Origin: Candidatus Thorarchaeota archaeon
Lineage (GTDB): Archaea > Asgardarchaeota > Thorarchaeia > Thorarchaeales > Thorarchaeaceae
Reading direction: 5' to 3'
Assembly: GCA_016839345.1 (NCBI GenBank)
Contig: JAEOUL010000308.1
Span: forward strand, 1-28,590
DNA: 28,590 nucleotides
The translations under genes were made by a program, and so were the position numbers. The first letter of the stretch is position 1, and every line of letters starts with the position of its first letter. Below are positions 1-8,569 of the stretch, piece by piece. A model generated the notes under the pieces. That model did no database searches. It was not told where the DNA came from and worked only from the letters and a program-made list of their open reading frames with translations.

Positions 1-135
1 GTCGAATCCAACACTCTCACGAAGGAACAGAAAGACATTGCAGAACAGATAAAGAATCTCAAGAATAAGAGCCTCATCCAGCAAAAATGCCCAATTAAGA
101 GAAGTTCCTCTCTTTATACCAAATCAAATCAATAA
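1..135 (+). CDS. C-terminal end of an unidentified gene (partial)
   Basis: An open frame runs from base 1 to a TAA at 133-135, giving 44 residues with a charged, probably helical start (KEQKDIAEQIKNLKNKS) and a Ser/Lys-rich end. The beginning lies outside the window and no family can be recognised. It may be the tail of a real gene or a chance frame; composition is the only support. Confidence 0.3.
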   Translation, partial: VESNTLTKEQKDIAEQIKNLKNKSLIQQKCPIKRSSSLYTKSNQ

Positions 136-264
136 TTTTGATAAACCAAAGTCTTATTCTCGAAATGCTTTCTGTGGGATGCAGAGAATTGATGTAAGAC
201 AAAACCTCTCAAATAATCGACGATTTAAGTTGAAGGATTTATTTCAATTAGACTAGAAAATAGC

Positions 265-290
265 GAGGGGGCTCGAAATGAGATCCCCTC
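265..290 (-). terminator. Terminator-like hairpin after rubredoxin
   Basis: GAGGGG (265-270) pairs with CCCCTC (285-290), with an inner CTC/GAG pairing. Read on the minus strand it begins 12 nt after the rubredoxin stop and is followed by a short T-rich stretch (CTATTTTCT). It fits the hairpins seen after four other genes in this window. Confidence 0.5.
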
Positions 291-302
291 AAAGTATGTG
301 GA

Positions 303-464
303 TTACTCGATTAATTCAAAATCTTCTTTTGAAGCACCACACATCGGGCATACCCAATCGTCGGGCAAATCAGCGAACTTCGTGCCAGCGGCAATACCAC
401 TGTCAGGATCGCCTTCGTCTTCATTATAAACCCAGCCGCATACCATACACTCGTATTTAGCCAT
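303..464 (-). CDS. Rubredoxin
   Basis: This 53-residue protein is a complete rubredoxin, a small cytoplasmic one-electron carrier with a single iron held by four cysteines. The two CxxC knuckles are visible: C6-x-x-C9 ([10 protein letters not shown]) and C39-x-x-C42 (WVCPMCGA), with the usual acidic middle (DEGDPDSG) and the typical LPDDW before the second knuckle. Length matches the family (about 45-55). The ATG at 462-464 has GGAG about 8 nt upstream. In anaerobic archaea such proteins usually pass electrons to oxygen- or superoxide-detoxifying enzymes, but no such partner is next to it; a thioredoxin-fold gene lies 1.4 kb away on the same strand. It is probably a single-gene transcript ending at the hairpin 265-290. 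Confidence 0.93.
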   Translation of the reverse strand: MAKYECMVCGWVYNEDEGDPDSGIAAGTKFADLPDDWVCPMCGASKEDFELIE

Positions 465-495
465 GTTAGTGTCTCCGGTTTTTTCCTATCTTATA

Positions 496-510
496 CGGAT
501 TAAATATCCG
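496..510 (-). promoter_or_regulatory. Inverted repeat around a TATA-like core before rubredoxin
   Basis: CGGAT-taaat-ATCCG is a perfect 5-bp inverted repeat about 32-46 nt upstream of the rubredoxin ATG. Its centre (ATATTTAAT on the minus strand) resembles an archaeal TATA box, so a bound regulator could block the basal factors. The operator role is inferred from position and symmetry only. Confidence 0.3.
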
Positions 511-581
511 CTCGAAGGTCTTAGCCGTAGTGGATAAAAGGCTTCGGATTGAAGGCAACAATGAAGTAACAGTGGTAAGTT

Positions 582-1841
582 TCACTCACTCTGATTAACT
601 TCATCCTCAAATTCTGACTCTTCGTCAGCTAGTTCCTGGAAGTCTTCTGCATCTTCATCCTCTATTGTGAGTAGAGTATCATCCTCCTCGACTAGCTCAT
701 CAAGAGCAGTAGGTTCTTCCTCTGAAACAAGTATCTCCTCCTCATCCTCATAGAGTCCTGGTGGTTCTATTGGTGTTTCTTCTATTTCCAAGACCTTCCT
801 TGATTTTCTAATGAAGTTGAGTTCCATAATCAAGGCAACAAATGGAAACACGAGGAGTTTTACGATGTCACCAGCAGCTCCAGCAAGTGCCATAAATCCA
901 ACATCAGTGAAGATATTTGTAAACAGCATGTCAACGAACATGAACCCTGTTGCTAGGAAGTAGGTAAATGTTGCAGCAAACTCCTTGCTTAGTTTCCACC
1001 TTGTGTCTAGCTCTGCACGACTTGCCAATGTCCGTCCTACGCTACTCATTGTGAAAAGAATGAAGAACACTGTGATTCCGATACTCACAAAGTCGATACC
1101 TGGATCAAAGCCTTTCAGAAGATTATAGATGAAATAGGCGGAGTAGAGTGAAATGAAGAGTCCTAGGAATGAGAGGTTACTGGCAGTTGATTTGTTTCTT
1201 TCAGCAATGAGGATCCATCCATTGAGAAAGTTGAATCCTAGAGCCAGGAATCCTCCAAGCAATGCGAACACCATAGTTGGCGTGAACAGTATAGATGGAT
1301 TATCGAAAATTATAGTGAAAATGAATGCTCCAATGATTATGATGTAGTTCAGGAAATAGATGGCCATATAGAGGAACCTGGTCAGGACAGACCGATCCTC
1401 AATATCTACACTCTCAGCAAAACCAAGAGCTGTCCGTGTTGAAAAGAAAGACTGGAATCCTATCCATCCTAGAAATGCTACGCCTATGAAGAGAAAGCTG
1501 AGCACTGCCATTGCAAATACGGTCATCAGAGCCAGCACAATTACACTGATTACTAGCCAGATGATAGTAAATATGAATGACCTAACATATGATTCATCAT
1601 CTGCAACAAACCTTGCTAGACCGAGAATAGACATAAACGCTGTAAGCATGAAAAACGTTGGAAACGTTGCACCCAATATGATTGCAAGACCATCTATGAG
1701 GTCAGTCCAAAACAAAATACGTTCGAAGATATAGATTGATACAGCTCCTATGAGGAAGATCAACGATAGCCATTTCAACCTCTTTGATGAAAAGAATAAC
1801 TTCAGACCATCTATGAAATTAGTTAGTATTGGAATCTCCAT
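582..1841 (-). CDS. Multi-pass membrane protein with long acidic C-terminal tail
   Basis: This 419-residue protein is not assigned to a family. About residues 1-350 hold roughly ten hydrophobic segments (for example around 25-45, 50-78, 90-135, 165-185, 190-215 and 225-245). The last 70 residues are soluble and extremely rich in Glu/Asp (stretches such as EDEEEILVSEEE and EDEDAEDF). The ATG at 1841 is preceded by a strong GGGAGG ribosome site. The tail could be a cytoplasmic docking or cation-binding region, but that is inference. The gene follows the thioredoxin-fold gene (30-nt gap, same strand), so the two may be co-transcribed. No catalytic motif is visible. Confidence 0.8.
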   Translation of the reverse strand: MEIPILTNFIDGLKLFFSSKRLKWLSLIFLIGAVSIYIFERILFWTDLIDGLAIILGATFPTFFMLTAFMSILGLARFVADDESYVRSFIFTIIWLVISVIVLALMTVFAMAVLSFLFIGVAFLGWIGFQSFFSTRTALGFAESVDIEDRSVLTRFLYMAIYFLNYIIIIGAFIFTIIFDNPSILFTPTMVFALLGGFLALGFNFLNGWILIAERNKSTASNLSFLGLFISLYSAYFIYNLLKGFDPGIDFVSIGITVFFILFTMSSVGRTLASRAELDTRWKLSKEFAATFTYFLATGFMFVDMLFTNIFTDVGFMALAGAAGDIVKLLVFPFVALIMELNFIRKSRKVLEIEETPIEPPGLYEDEEEILVSEEEPTALDELVEEDDTLLTIEDEDAEDFQELADEESEFEDEVNQSE

Positions 1842-1870
1842 TTCCCTTTCCTCCCAACATCTTATTTTGT

Positions 1871-2338
1871 CTACTTGTTTGTTAGGACATGTAGAATCTC
1901 TGCTTCTAGTGTGTCTTTGACCGTTGGTTTTTCAATCAGAGTTGCCACTTTATTGCCATCAGAGTCAAAGAACACAAACCATGGAATTGCTGTGACCCCC
2001 CATTCGTTTACCTCAGGTGGAGATGGTGGAACTGCCCATTTCTTCTCTGGACTCAGTGGTGCTGATTTGATTTTACTGAAGACCATGATTTCTAGACCTA
2101 GCTCTTCCTCGAGATGCAACATAACAGGCATTGCCCTCTTGCAGTCTCCACACCAAGCAGCACTAAATACAACGACAGACATGTCCTTGAGTATTTCCTT
2201 TAATTTGTCGACCACAGTAGAATCAAGCTTGTATTCGTTATATGTTTCAAGAACGATATCTTTGTCCTTATCACGTAGCTCATCAATGTATCCTCGAACA
2301 TTGATTGTACGTGCTCTGATTTCTTGGAGGTCAACCAT
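1871..2338 (-). CDS. Thioredoxin-fold protein with CGDC active site
   Basis: This 155-residue soluble protein has a thioredoxin-like domain from about residue 45 on. The active site WCGDCK places the redox cysteines at 63 and 66, and the cis-proline loop is AIPWF (Pro119), followed by the FFDSDGNKV hairpin typical of the fold. About 45 residues of charged helix precede the domain. No signal peptide is present, so it should act in the cytoplasm as a disulfide reductase or oxidoreductase. The CGDC centre differs from the CGPC of classical thioredoxins and is seen in thioredoxin-like subfamilies of unknown partner. It lies upstream of the acidic-tail membrane protein on the same strand and is divergent from the small GTPase gene. 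Confidence 0.85.
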   Translation of the reverse strand: MVDLQEIRARTINVRGYIDELRDKDKDIVLETYNEYKLDSTVVDKLKEILKDMSVVVFSAAWCGDCKRAMPVMLHLEEELGLEIMVFSKIKSAPLSPEKKWAVPPSPPEVNEWGVTAIPWFVFFDSDGNKVATLIEKPTVKDTLEAEILHVLTNK

Positions 2339-2440
2339 GTATTTTTCTCATCGGCTTATCCTTCTAAAAGCTTCGATAGGTCTACAAAACTTAGATACAT
2401 AAGTCTGATAAGAAGACAAGACAACCAAGTAGTGTTCATC

Positions 2441-2992
2441 ATGGGACCGGTGAGCTACTTGTCTGTTGAACTCTATAAGGCAATAATCGTTGGCCCCCCT
2501 AATGTAGGTAAGTCAAGCCTTGTTAGGAGGTATCAGAGCGATGAGTTCAGGGAAACTCACACCGCCACGATTGGTGCAGAACTAAGTGCAGCTACTTTTG
2601 ATTTTCCAGAGGGACGCGTAGTACTCACAATTGCTGATATCGGTGGACAAGAAACTTTTGCGGGGCTTAGGAACCAGTTTTATCAGGGAGCCCATCATTT
2701 GATAATGGTATACGATGTAACAGACCACTCAACCTTTGAGAAAATAACAAATCTGCATGAGGCTTTAACAGAGAAAATCTGCATCCAACGGGAAGATTTT
2801 CTTGGCGGTTCACTGGTAGCCAACAAATCTGACATAGTTGAGGAAGCTCAGGTCACGTTTCAAGAGGGCCAACTTCTTGCGGACCTTCTTACGCTCAAGT
2901 TCTTTGAAACCTCTGCAAAAACTGGAGAGAATGTTAGTGAGCTCTTCCACTACGCAGCCGCAGAGTCGCGACGGCTACGGCACAGCTCCTGA
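2441..2992 (+). CDS. Ras/Rab-type small GTPase
   Basis: This 183-residue protein is a single-domain small GTPase. All the G motifs are visible: G1 GPPNVGKSS (P-loop), a switch I threonine in THTATIGAE, G3 DIGGQE, G4 NKSD and G5 ETSAK. The Gln in DIGGQE corresponds to the catalytic Gln of Ras/Rab proteins. The ATG at 2441 was chosen because it puts the P-loop about 17 residues from the start, as in the family; a longer frame from 2324 would overlap the divergent thioredoxin-fold gene. The C-terminus (ESRRLRHSS) has no cysteine, so lipid anchoring by prenylation is not expected. Expanded families of such GTPases are a hallmark of Asgard archaea. Its partner and pathway are unknown. Confidence 0.92.
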   Translation: MGPVSYLSVELYKAIIVGPPNVGKSSLVRRYQSDEFRETHTATIGAELSAATFDFPEGRVVLTIADIGGQETFAGLRNQFYQGAHHLIMVYDVTDHSTFEKITNLHEALTEKICIQREDFLGGSLVANKSDIVEEAQVTFQEGQLLADLLTLKFFETSAKTGENVSELFHYAAAESRRLRHSS

Positions 2993-3054
2993 TTTCTCAC
3001 ACCAAACCACATAGTTCAAAACAAATCATGATTTCAAAATTCTGAGGTTCGGTA

Positions 3055-4386
3055 ATGGTTGCAGAGATTAAACGTGAGAAATTACTCGCGATCTATGCTT
3101 TTCTGGTAGTGGATATAATCCAGATTCTATTTGTATCAATACTCTATCTGGATGACACAACTCCTTTTGTTGTAGGCATCGATTTCTCAAGATCGAACCC
3201 GCTGACTTCTGTATCATTGTTCTTTGTAATCGTTTTGATGCAAATCATCTTGATTTACTATACAGCAGCTCAAACACTTCGACAGCATGATCTTGTCGAG
3301 TTATATCCAAGGTATGATGAGGGAACAGATTGGAAGTGTAGATATTCTCGCGAGAGTATTGTCAACTGGACAGTATATCTATCAAAAAAGAGTGGTGCTA
3401 AGGTCAGTAAGGTCTATCTCATGAACTCACCTCTACCAAATGCGTTCACGTTTAGCCTACCATTTCTGGGCTCAATTGTCGTGGTTCATAGCAATACTAT
3501 GGAAGTCTTGAATGAGAATGAAGTTAAAGCGATAATCACTCATGAGCTTGGTCATATCAAGAATAGAGATTCGATTATACAGATTTTTACAAGAATGCCC
3601 TCTTTCTTCGTAGATCTCATTTACCTGTACGTGTATATTCGAATAGGGCTTGGAGTTGTCAACGCATTTCTAATCTCTGCGGACTTTAATCTTACAGTCA
3701 TTCGTTTGGTAGCACTCGGAGCTTTCTTCATGCTATCGAGAATCCTGGCTGCTGTATCAAAATTCTTTATGCAAAAGGCATCACGCGCTGCGGAGCTTCT
3801 TGGTGACTATCATGCCGCATCTGTTCTCGGACATGAGGCAATTATTAACGCACTCATTCGTCTTGGACAACGTGTGGAGGCAATCACAGTTCTTTTTGAT
3901 GAGATAAGTTGGTTGGAGTCTTTAAACCCTGAAAGATCTGGTGCAATTTCTAGAGCAGAACTACTGAGGATGATTACTCAATATCCCCTAGATGGTATTG
4001 ATGACGTGAATGCTCGTGAGGTTGCTCCAGATGTCTTCCTCTCAACTCGATTGAAACACATGCGAAAAGTCTATGGTTTGCAGCTTACCGATGACCAGAT
4101 TCAAGAAGCAGTCGCACCAGCAATTTCGTTGCTACGTAAGAAAAGAGCAGAGAGTAAGAGCGAATCAGAACCAGAGATGAAATCCCAAACAATAGATTGG
4201 AGAAAAGTGGATTATAATAAAGACCAAAGACTCTCTAAGGAAGAGCTAAAGGACCTCCTAAGATTACTTCGTGAGAATCCTCAGAAAATGATGTTTGATC
4301 GTGAGGTCGGAGTTAATCTGCATACAATGGACCATCCTGACTTTCGAAGACGGGTCCTGTTTATTGCGGATAAGTTTGGTCTATAG
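3055..4386 (+). CDS. M48 (HtpX/Ste24-type) membrane metalloprotease with EF-hand-like loops
   Basis: This 443-residue protein is a zinc metalloprotease of peptidase family M48. Two membrane segments lie near residues 10-33 and 52-72. HELGH at 163-167 supplies two zinc-binding His and the catalytic Glu, and Glu247 in AAELLGD is the likely third ligand. Further hydrophobic stretches lie at about 180-235. After the protease domain there are two EF-hand-like loops: 291-302 (NPERSGAISRAE, degenerate at position 1) and 386-397 (DYNKDQRLSKEE, matching the Asp-x-Asn-x-Asp...Glu pattern), separated by a Lys/Glu-rich linker. The family normally degrades misfolded membrane proteins; the calcium-binding extension suggests Ca-dependent control, which is inference. 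The ATG has GAGGT upstream. It ends 1 nt before the convergent MFS gene. Confidence 0.88.
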   Translation: MVAEIKREKLLAIYAFLVVDIIQILFVSILYLDDTTPFVVGIDFSRSNPLTSVSLFFVIVLMQIILIYYTAAQTLRQHDLVELYPRYDEGTDWKCRYSRESIVNWTVYLSKKSGAKVSKVYLMNSPLPNAFTFSLPFLGSIVVVHSNTMEVLNENEVKAIITHELGHIKNRDSIIQIFTRMPSFFVDLIYLYVYIRIGLGVVNAFLISADFNLTVIRLVALGAFFMLSRILAAVSKFFMQKASRAAELLGDYHAASVLGHEAIINALIRLGQRVEAITVLFDEISWLESLNPERSGAISRAELLRMITQYPLDGIDDVNAREVAPDVFLSTRLKHMRKVYGLQLTDDQIQEAVAPAISLLRKKRAESKSESEPEMKSQTIDWRKVDYNKDQRLSKEELKDLLRLLRENPQKMMFDREVGVNLHTMDHPDFRRRVLFIADKFGL

Positions 4387-4387
4387 A

Positions 4388-5824
4388 TTAAATTGAGTTC
4401 TCATTATTGATACGTTCTTCCTCAACTGGATTCAATCCTCTCAGTGATGAGATTACTGCCCCGGAAAGGCATAGAAGTGAAAACACCCAGATTGTCATTT
4501 CAACAGCATCTCCATATCCTATCGCAAATGGAGAACCTGATGTCATTAGAAAGAACATTCCAAATACAGTAGTGACCAACGCTGTAGCAATCGAGAATCC
4601 AGTCGTTCTAGCGATGTTCGTTAAGGCACTAACAACTCCCATGTATTTCTTTGGAGCAGCTGTCATTATGAAGTTGCCATTAGCAACACTGAAGAATGAT
4701 AGTCCGGTTCCCATGATTGCTACACCAACAGCCATCAACAAGACATTCGGAATTGAAAGTGCAACGACCACAAGTCCTACTAGTTGTACAAGTAGTCCAA
4801 TGACCGTTTGTATTTGAGCACGTAACCTCTCTGAAGCAAATCCTGCGACTGGACCTGTAATTGAAATCATGATTGGTTGTACCATCAGGAAAATACCGGT
4901 CATTGATTGATTGAAACCAAGTGCTTCTTGAAGGTAAAATGGTAGAAGGAACGAGATTGGAACCATTGCCATATATGCCAAGAGAGCTGAGAAGATACTG
5001 GTTGAAATTCTCCGATCTTTTAGAACTCCTGTTGTGATTATTGGTGAATGAAATGATCCTTCTCGTATAATGAACGCGAGGAATGTAATTGCAATTGCTT
5101 CCAAAAAGAGGACACTAATCGCTAATGTTGCACCAGTAGCCACAGTTACATAGTAAATCAATAGGAACAGGAAGGAGAAGAACAGGGCCGCTCCTATAGT
5201 ATCAAACTTGGTTTCTTTAACCGGATCAGTTTCTGGGACAATAAATTGTACAACAAGGAAACCGATGACACCAATTGGTAAGTTAACAAGGAAGATACTT
5301 GGCCAACCATAAAACTGACTCAAGAAACCTCCAAGCACAGGACCACTTCCAAGTGCTGCCGCAAGCACTATCGAGTTCATGCCAATTGCTCTACCCCTGT
5401 TCTGGGGAGTTGTGAAGTATGTAACGAGAGCCAAACCATTTGCTGAGAGCATACTAGCGCCAAGTGCTTGGAACACTCGTGCTGCAACAAGCATCTCAAG
5501 TCCAACGGATATTGCACACAATAGTGAACCAGAAATGAATACTAACATTCCTAGTTGAAAGATATTTGTCTTCCCAAATCGGTCTCCAAGCTTACCCATG
5601 AGAGGCATGGCTGAAGTCACAATGAGTAGATATGCGACGACAATCCACTGAATTGCATCCATTGTTACACCAAGATTATCCTTCATTGTGACAAGTGACA
5701 CATTCACAATGGAAGCATCTAAAGCACTCAGAAAAACACCGAAACTGGTTGCCGCAACTATCTTGTATGGTCCTGGCATCTTTACTTGTGAGGATGTTAC
5801 ACCTGCACCAGAATAAAGGTTCAT
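4388..5824 (-). CDS. MFS drug/H+ antiporter, DHA2 (14-TM) type
   Basis: This 478-residue transporter belongs to the major facilitator superfamily, DHA2 group (EmrB/QacA-like). The first helix carries the group's LDASIVNVSL motif, motif A is GKLGDRFGK at about 77-85, and motif C is GPVLGGFL in helix 5. Length and the number of hydrophobic segments suit 14 helices. Such proteins export lipophilic drugs or small metabolites against the proton gradient; the substrate is unknown. The start could also be the Met at residue 16, which is nearer to helix 1. It is divergent from the nucleotidyltransferase gene, sharing a 127-nt promoter region. Confidence 0.87.
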   Translation of the reverse strand: MNLYSGAGVTSSQVKMPGPYKIVAATSFGVFLSALDASIVNVSLVTMKDNLGVTMDAIQWIVVAYLLIVTSAMPLMGKLGDRFGKTNIFQLGMLVFISGSLLCAISVGLEMLVAARVFQALGASMLSANGLALVTYFTTPQNRGRAIGMNSIVLAAALGSGPVLGGFLSQFYGWPSIFLVNLPIGVIGFLVVQFIVPETDPVKETKFDTIGAALFFSFLFLLIYYVTVATGATLAISVLFLEAIAITFLAFIIREGSFHSPIITTGVLKDRRISTSIFSALLAYMAMVPISFLLPFYLQEALGFNQSMTGIFLMVQPIMISITGPVAGFASERLRAQIQTVIGLLVQLVGLVVVALSIPNVLLMAVGVAIMGTGLSFFSVANGNFIMTAAPKKYMGVVSALTNIARTTGFSIATALVTTVFGMFFLMTSGSPFAIGYGDAVEMTIWVFSLLCLSGAVISSLRGLNPVEEERINNENSI

Positions 5825-5951
5825 CTAAGTTTCATCATCCATGGGTCGCTAGAATCTGCGTTGTAGTTCCATCGACCATTACTATCTTCTTTATTGTCTT
5901 TCCGGTAGGACCTCCGATAGAAATTTCAGAAAGACAACTAGAGTCGATTGC

Positions 5952-6779
5952 ATGCCTGATTACTCCGAGTTAATGACAAGAGCTAGAGCAGATACTCAAT
6001 GCGCAACACAGGTTTGGGCTAATATCCTTTCAAAATACTTCGAAAATCGCTTGGAATATATCTATACAAAAGGGTCTTCGCAGAAGAATTGGGATTCTCA
6101 CATAGACTATGTTCCCATCATAAGTGATGTTGACATTCATGTTGGTTTCAACGATGACGATCTCATCTTTGGTAAAACGCAAGACGATTTCGATACTGCT
6201 GTAAGGTTATCAAAAGAATGTGAAGAGGAATTTCTTCAGCGAAATCCAGATCACCTACATGTGCCACGCATGCAGATTATTGAAACTCGTTTCCTAATGC
6301 AGATAGATAGTTATACACCACCACGGCCACAGGACATCCTAGTTCTTTTTGGAGAACCTCAACTTCCAAAACCCCCTTCACCTGAAACGATTCGGTCTGG
6401 TGATCTTGAGAAGGTGTTCGAGGAAGAGGAATACCTTGATGATTTACCGAGGCTGGCTTTCGACAGAACAGGACTCGATTTTTGGGCACTCATTCGAAGG
6501 ATGTGCTGGCGTGTTTCTCCATGTCCTGTCAGGATACTCACACAGACGCATCCAGACCCAATGGAAGTCTGGTCTTGGAACAGGACTACAGTTCATAGAG
6601 TATTGTTGGATGAGGGATATGACAAGATAGCAAAGCACTACTTTGGATTCTATGAATCAGGTTGGAAACTCTATCTCTCAAAGTTCAGAAGTTTGAAGGA
6701 TTTTCGTCAGATAGTCATTCACGGTTATTATGTACTTCGAGAATGTCTAGAAGAAGCTCGACACATTCGCGCGCTGTGA
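5952..6779 (+). CDS. Minimal nucleotidyltransferase-like protein
   Basis: This 275-residue soluble protein looks like a member of the DNA polymerase beta-type nucleotidyltransferase superfamily. The signature is G41-S42 followed by the metal-binding pair in SDVDIHV (Asp59 and Asp61). The third carboxylate probably lies in the strand near 107-119 (RMQIIETRFL) but is not certain. The C-terminal half (about 165-275) is helical with many aromatic and basic residues and could bind a substrate or nucleic acid. The spacing between GS and DxD (16 residues) is longer than in most family members. The substrate is unknown. It stands alone, convergent with the ABC-2 operon. Confidence 0.65.
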   Translation: MPDYSELMTRARADTQCATQVWANILSKYFENRLEYIYTKGSSQKNWDSHIDYVPIISDVDIHVGFNDDDLIFGKTQDDFDTAVRLSKECEEEFLQRNPDHLHVPRMQIIETRFLMQIDSYTPPRPQDILVLFGEPQLPKPPSPETIRSGDLEKVFEEEEYLDDLPRLAFDRTGLDFWALIRRMCWRVSPCPVRILTQTHPDPMEVWSWNRTTVHRVLLDEGYDKIAKHYFGFYESGWKLYLSKFRSLKDFRQIVIHGYYVLRECLEEARHIRAL

Positions 6780-6795
6780 ACTTCTCCTAGAGCAT

Positions 6796-7665
6796 CTAAA
6801 ATTGTGAAAGGGCTCCTCTTGATCTAACATACCTTTCAGCACGTTTGAACAATAGAGTTCCAAACACAATGAAAATCACATCAAGCACAATAAGTGCCGT
6901 AACTGCAGTTATTAATGCTGTACCTGTAAGCGAACCCATCAAGAATCCTCTGAACCCTTCAACACTCCAGGTCAGGGGGGATCCAAATGAGATGTATTGA
7001 AGAATTGGTGGAAGTACAGCGATGGGGTATGTCAGTGGCGCAACCAAGAAGAGGATGCTAGAGAGAAACTCAACTACCATCCAAGCTTGTTTTGCTAGCA
7101 GCACCACACAGACTATCGTGAACACCAGTCCTTGAAGTCCGATTATTGAGAGTGCAATAATTCCCAAAGCTGGCATTACTCCCCAGAGATTTAGGTTGAC
7201 CCCAAACAGTATCACAGATGCCCCTAGCTGGAGAATAACTCCAAGACCTCCATGTTGGATGTTGTGAAGAGTCGAACCCCATACGAGGGTGTCCCGTCTC
7301 ATTGGTGTAGTCATTAGAGTTTCTAGCGTTCCGACATTCTGCTCTCTCCTGAGGGCAAATCCTGTCCCCCACATCAGACTTACTGCAAGTCCTGTAAACG
7401 CACTTCCAACCGCAATGTAGGTCAACCAGTCACTTGTTCCTGCAATTTCTGCTAGGTATACTGACTCTGAACTTCCTGCTATAGCAGTTCCAGCAATGAG
7501 AGATGGAATGAACCAGAGGAAAGGCATCATAATAAACCATAGAATTGAGAGTGGGTAACTGAACTCTACCTTCCACTGTTTCAAAGCAAGAGCATTAGCA
7601 GCCCTAATCTCTGCTCGGAGTCCTCTTCGTTTCCACATCCTCTCGAAAATAGATTCCTCTTTCAT
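6796..7665 (-). CDS. ABC-2 type transporter permease (second subunit)
   Basis: This 289-residue integral membrane protein has about six hydrophobic segments and the ABC-2 permease layout, including the family's loop with an amphipathic helix (RREQNVGTLETLMTTPMRRDTLVWG) and the late SPLTWSVEGFRG segment before the last helix. It would form the membrane channel of an exporter with the permease and ATPase encoded immediately upstream. Only one base separates it from the preceding stop, and GGGAGGG upstream of its ATG lies inside the end of the previous gene, so translation is probably coupled. The substrate is unknown; drugs, lipids or polysaccharides are typical. Confidence 0.87.
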   Translation of the reverse strand: MKEESIFERMWKRRGLRAEIRAANALALKQWKVEFSYPLSILWFIMMPFLWFIPSLIAGTAIAGSSESVYLAEIAGTSDWLTYIAVGSAFTGLAVSLMWGTGFALRREQNVGTLETLMTTPMRRDTLVWGSTLHNIQHGGLGVILQLGASVILFGVNLNLWGVMPALGIIALSIIGLQGLVFTIVCVVLLAKQAWMVVEFLSSILFLVAPLTYPIAVLPPILQYISFGSPLTWSVEGFRGFLMGSLTGTALITAVTALIVLDVIFIVFGTLLFKRAERYVRSRGALSQF

Positions 7666-7666
7666 C

Positions 7667-8569
7667 CTAGAACCCTCCCATGTGTCCTCTCTGCTTGGTC
7701 CATTTCTCTGCGTACCTGAATATCGCTATCCCGAATATCCAGAAGAAGACTGCCAGAATACCAAGACCCAGAAGCGCTTGAGTGAAAGACAGTAGGTCAA
7801 CATTTCCAGTTATTGCAATCTCTCGAATCGTCACGATTCCGATTGTCGTTGGTATTAGGTATGCAGTGAACTGCACAGAGCGAGGGAGAGCTTGTACTGG
7901 ATAGTTGATCGGTGAAATCATGAAGGTCATCTCTGATATCATCTCAGAAAGAACACTCGGATCCTTGAACACAAGAATGAGTCCAGCAAGCATGAAGCCA
8001 AATCCATACAGTGCTATCACCATCAGTGTTAGAATGATGATAGTTGGCAATACCGCTACAATCGAGTACTCCACTCCGAAAAGCATCATACAGATACTCA
8101 GAAGAATGCCTGCTTGAAGTGTTCCTTGCATCGTGTCTGATATAGCTGCGCCAAGGAGGATGCTTATTCTCGGTACTGGTGTGCTGAAGAGTGGCTCAAG
8201 TGTTCCTGACATCTGCTCCCAACGAAAGTTATTTCCAATCGACCATATCGATTTGTCCAGATACATGAAGACAAACCAACCAATGATGACGAATTGGATG
8301 TAATCATTAAATCCAGAGATCTCAGTGAAGTAGACACTTGTTTGAGGACCTGCGATTGCAGTAGCCATCAAGATGAATGGTGCGAACCATAAGATAGGTA
8401 GAACGCCCCACACCAAGAAGTTGGCAGGGTAGCGAACTGCAATCCTCAAGTTCTTCTCTGCAAAAGTCCTTGCGGCAGTCCAATCCATTGCTCGCGGCTT
8501 GAAGCTCTCAAGATACTCACTGGTTTCATGGATGACCTCTTCTTGGGTTTCTTGAACTAGCTCAGTCAA
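7667..8569 (-). CDS. ABC-2 type transporter permease (first subunit)
   Basis: This 300-residue membrane protein has about six hydrophobic segments after a 60-residue acidic, soluble N-terminus. The coupling region RWEQMSGTLEPLFSTPVPR parallels the matching region of the downstream permease, so the two are paralogues and probably pair as a heterodimer. Translation starts at a TTG (8567-8569) that overlaps the TGA stop of the ATPase gene in the sequence TTGA, a common mark of coupled translation. Confidence 0.87.
   Translation of the reverse strand: MTELVQETQEEVIHETSEYLESFKPRAMDWTAARTFAEKNLRIAVRYPANFLVWGVLPILWFAPFILMATAIAGPQTSVYFTEISGFNDYIQFVIIGWFVFMYLDKSIWSIGNNFRWEQMSGTLEPLFSTPVPRISILLGAAISDTMQGTLQAGILLSICMMLFGVEYSIVAVLPTIIILTLMVIALYGFGFMLAGLILVFKDPSVLSEMISEMTFMISPINYPVQALPRSVQFTAYLIPTTIGIVTIREIAITGNVDLLSFTQALLGLGILAVFFWIFGIAIFRYAEKWTKQRGHMGGF

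Noticed and set aside
278..460. Plus-strand 60-codon frame
   Set aside because: It is the antisense of a clear rubredoxin gene (303-464, minus strand).
2324..2440. N-terminal extension of the small GTPase
   Set aside because: It would overlap the divergent thioredoxin-fold gene and has no family resemblance; ATG 2441 gives the normal GTPase start.
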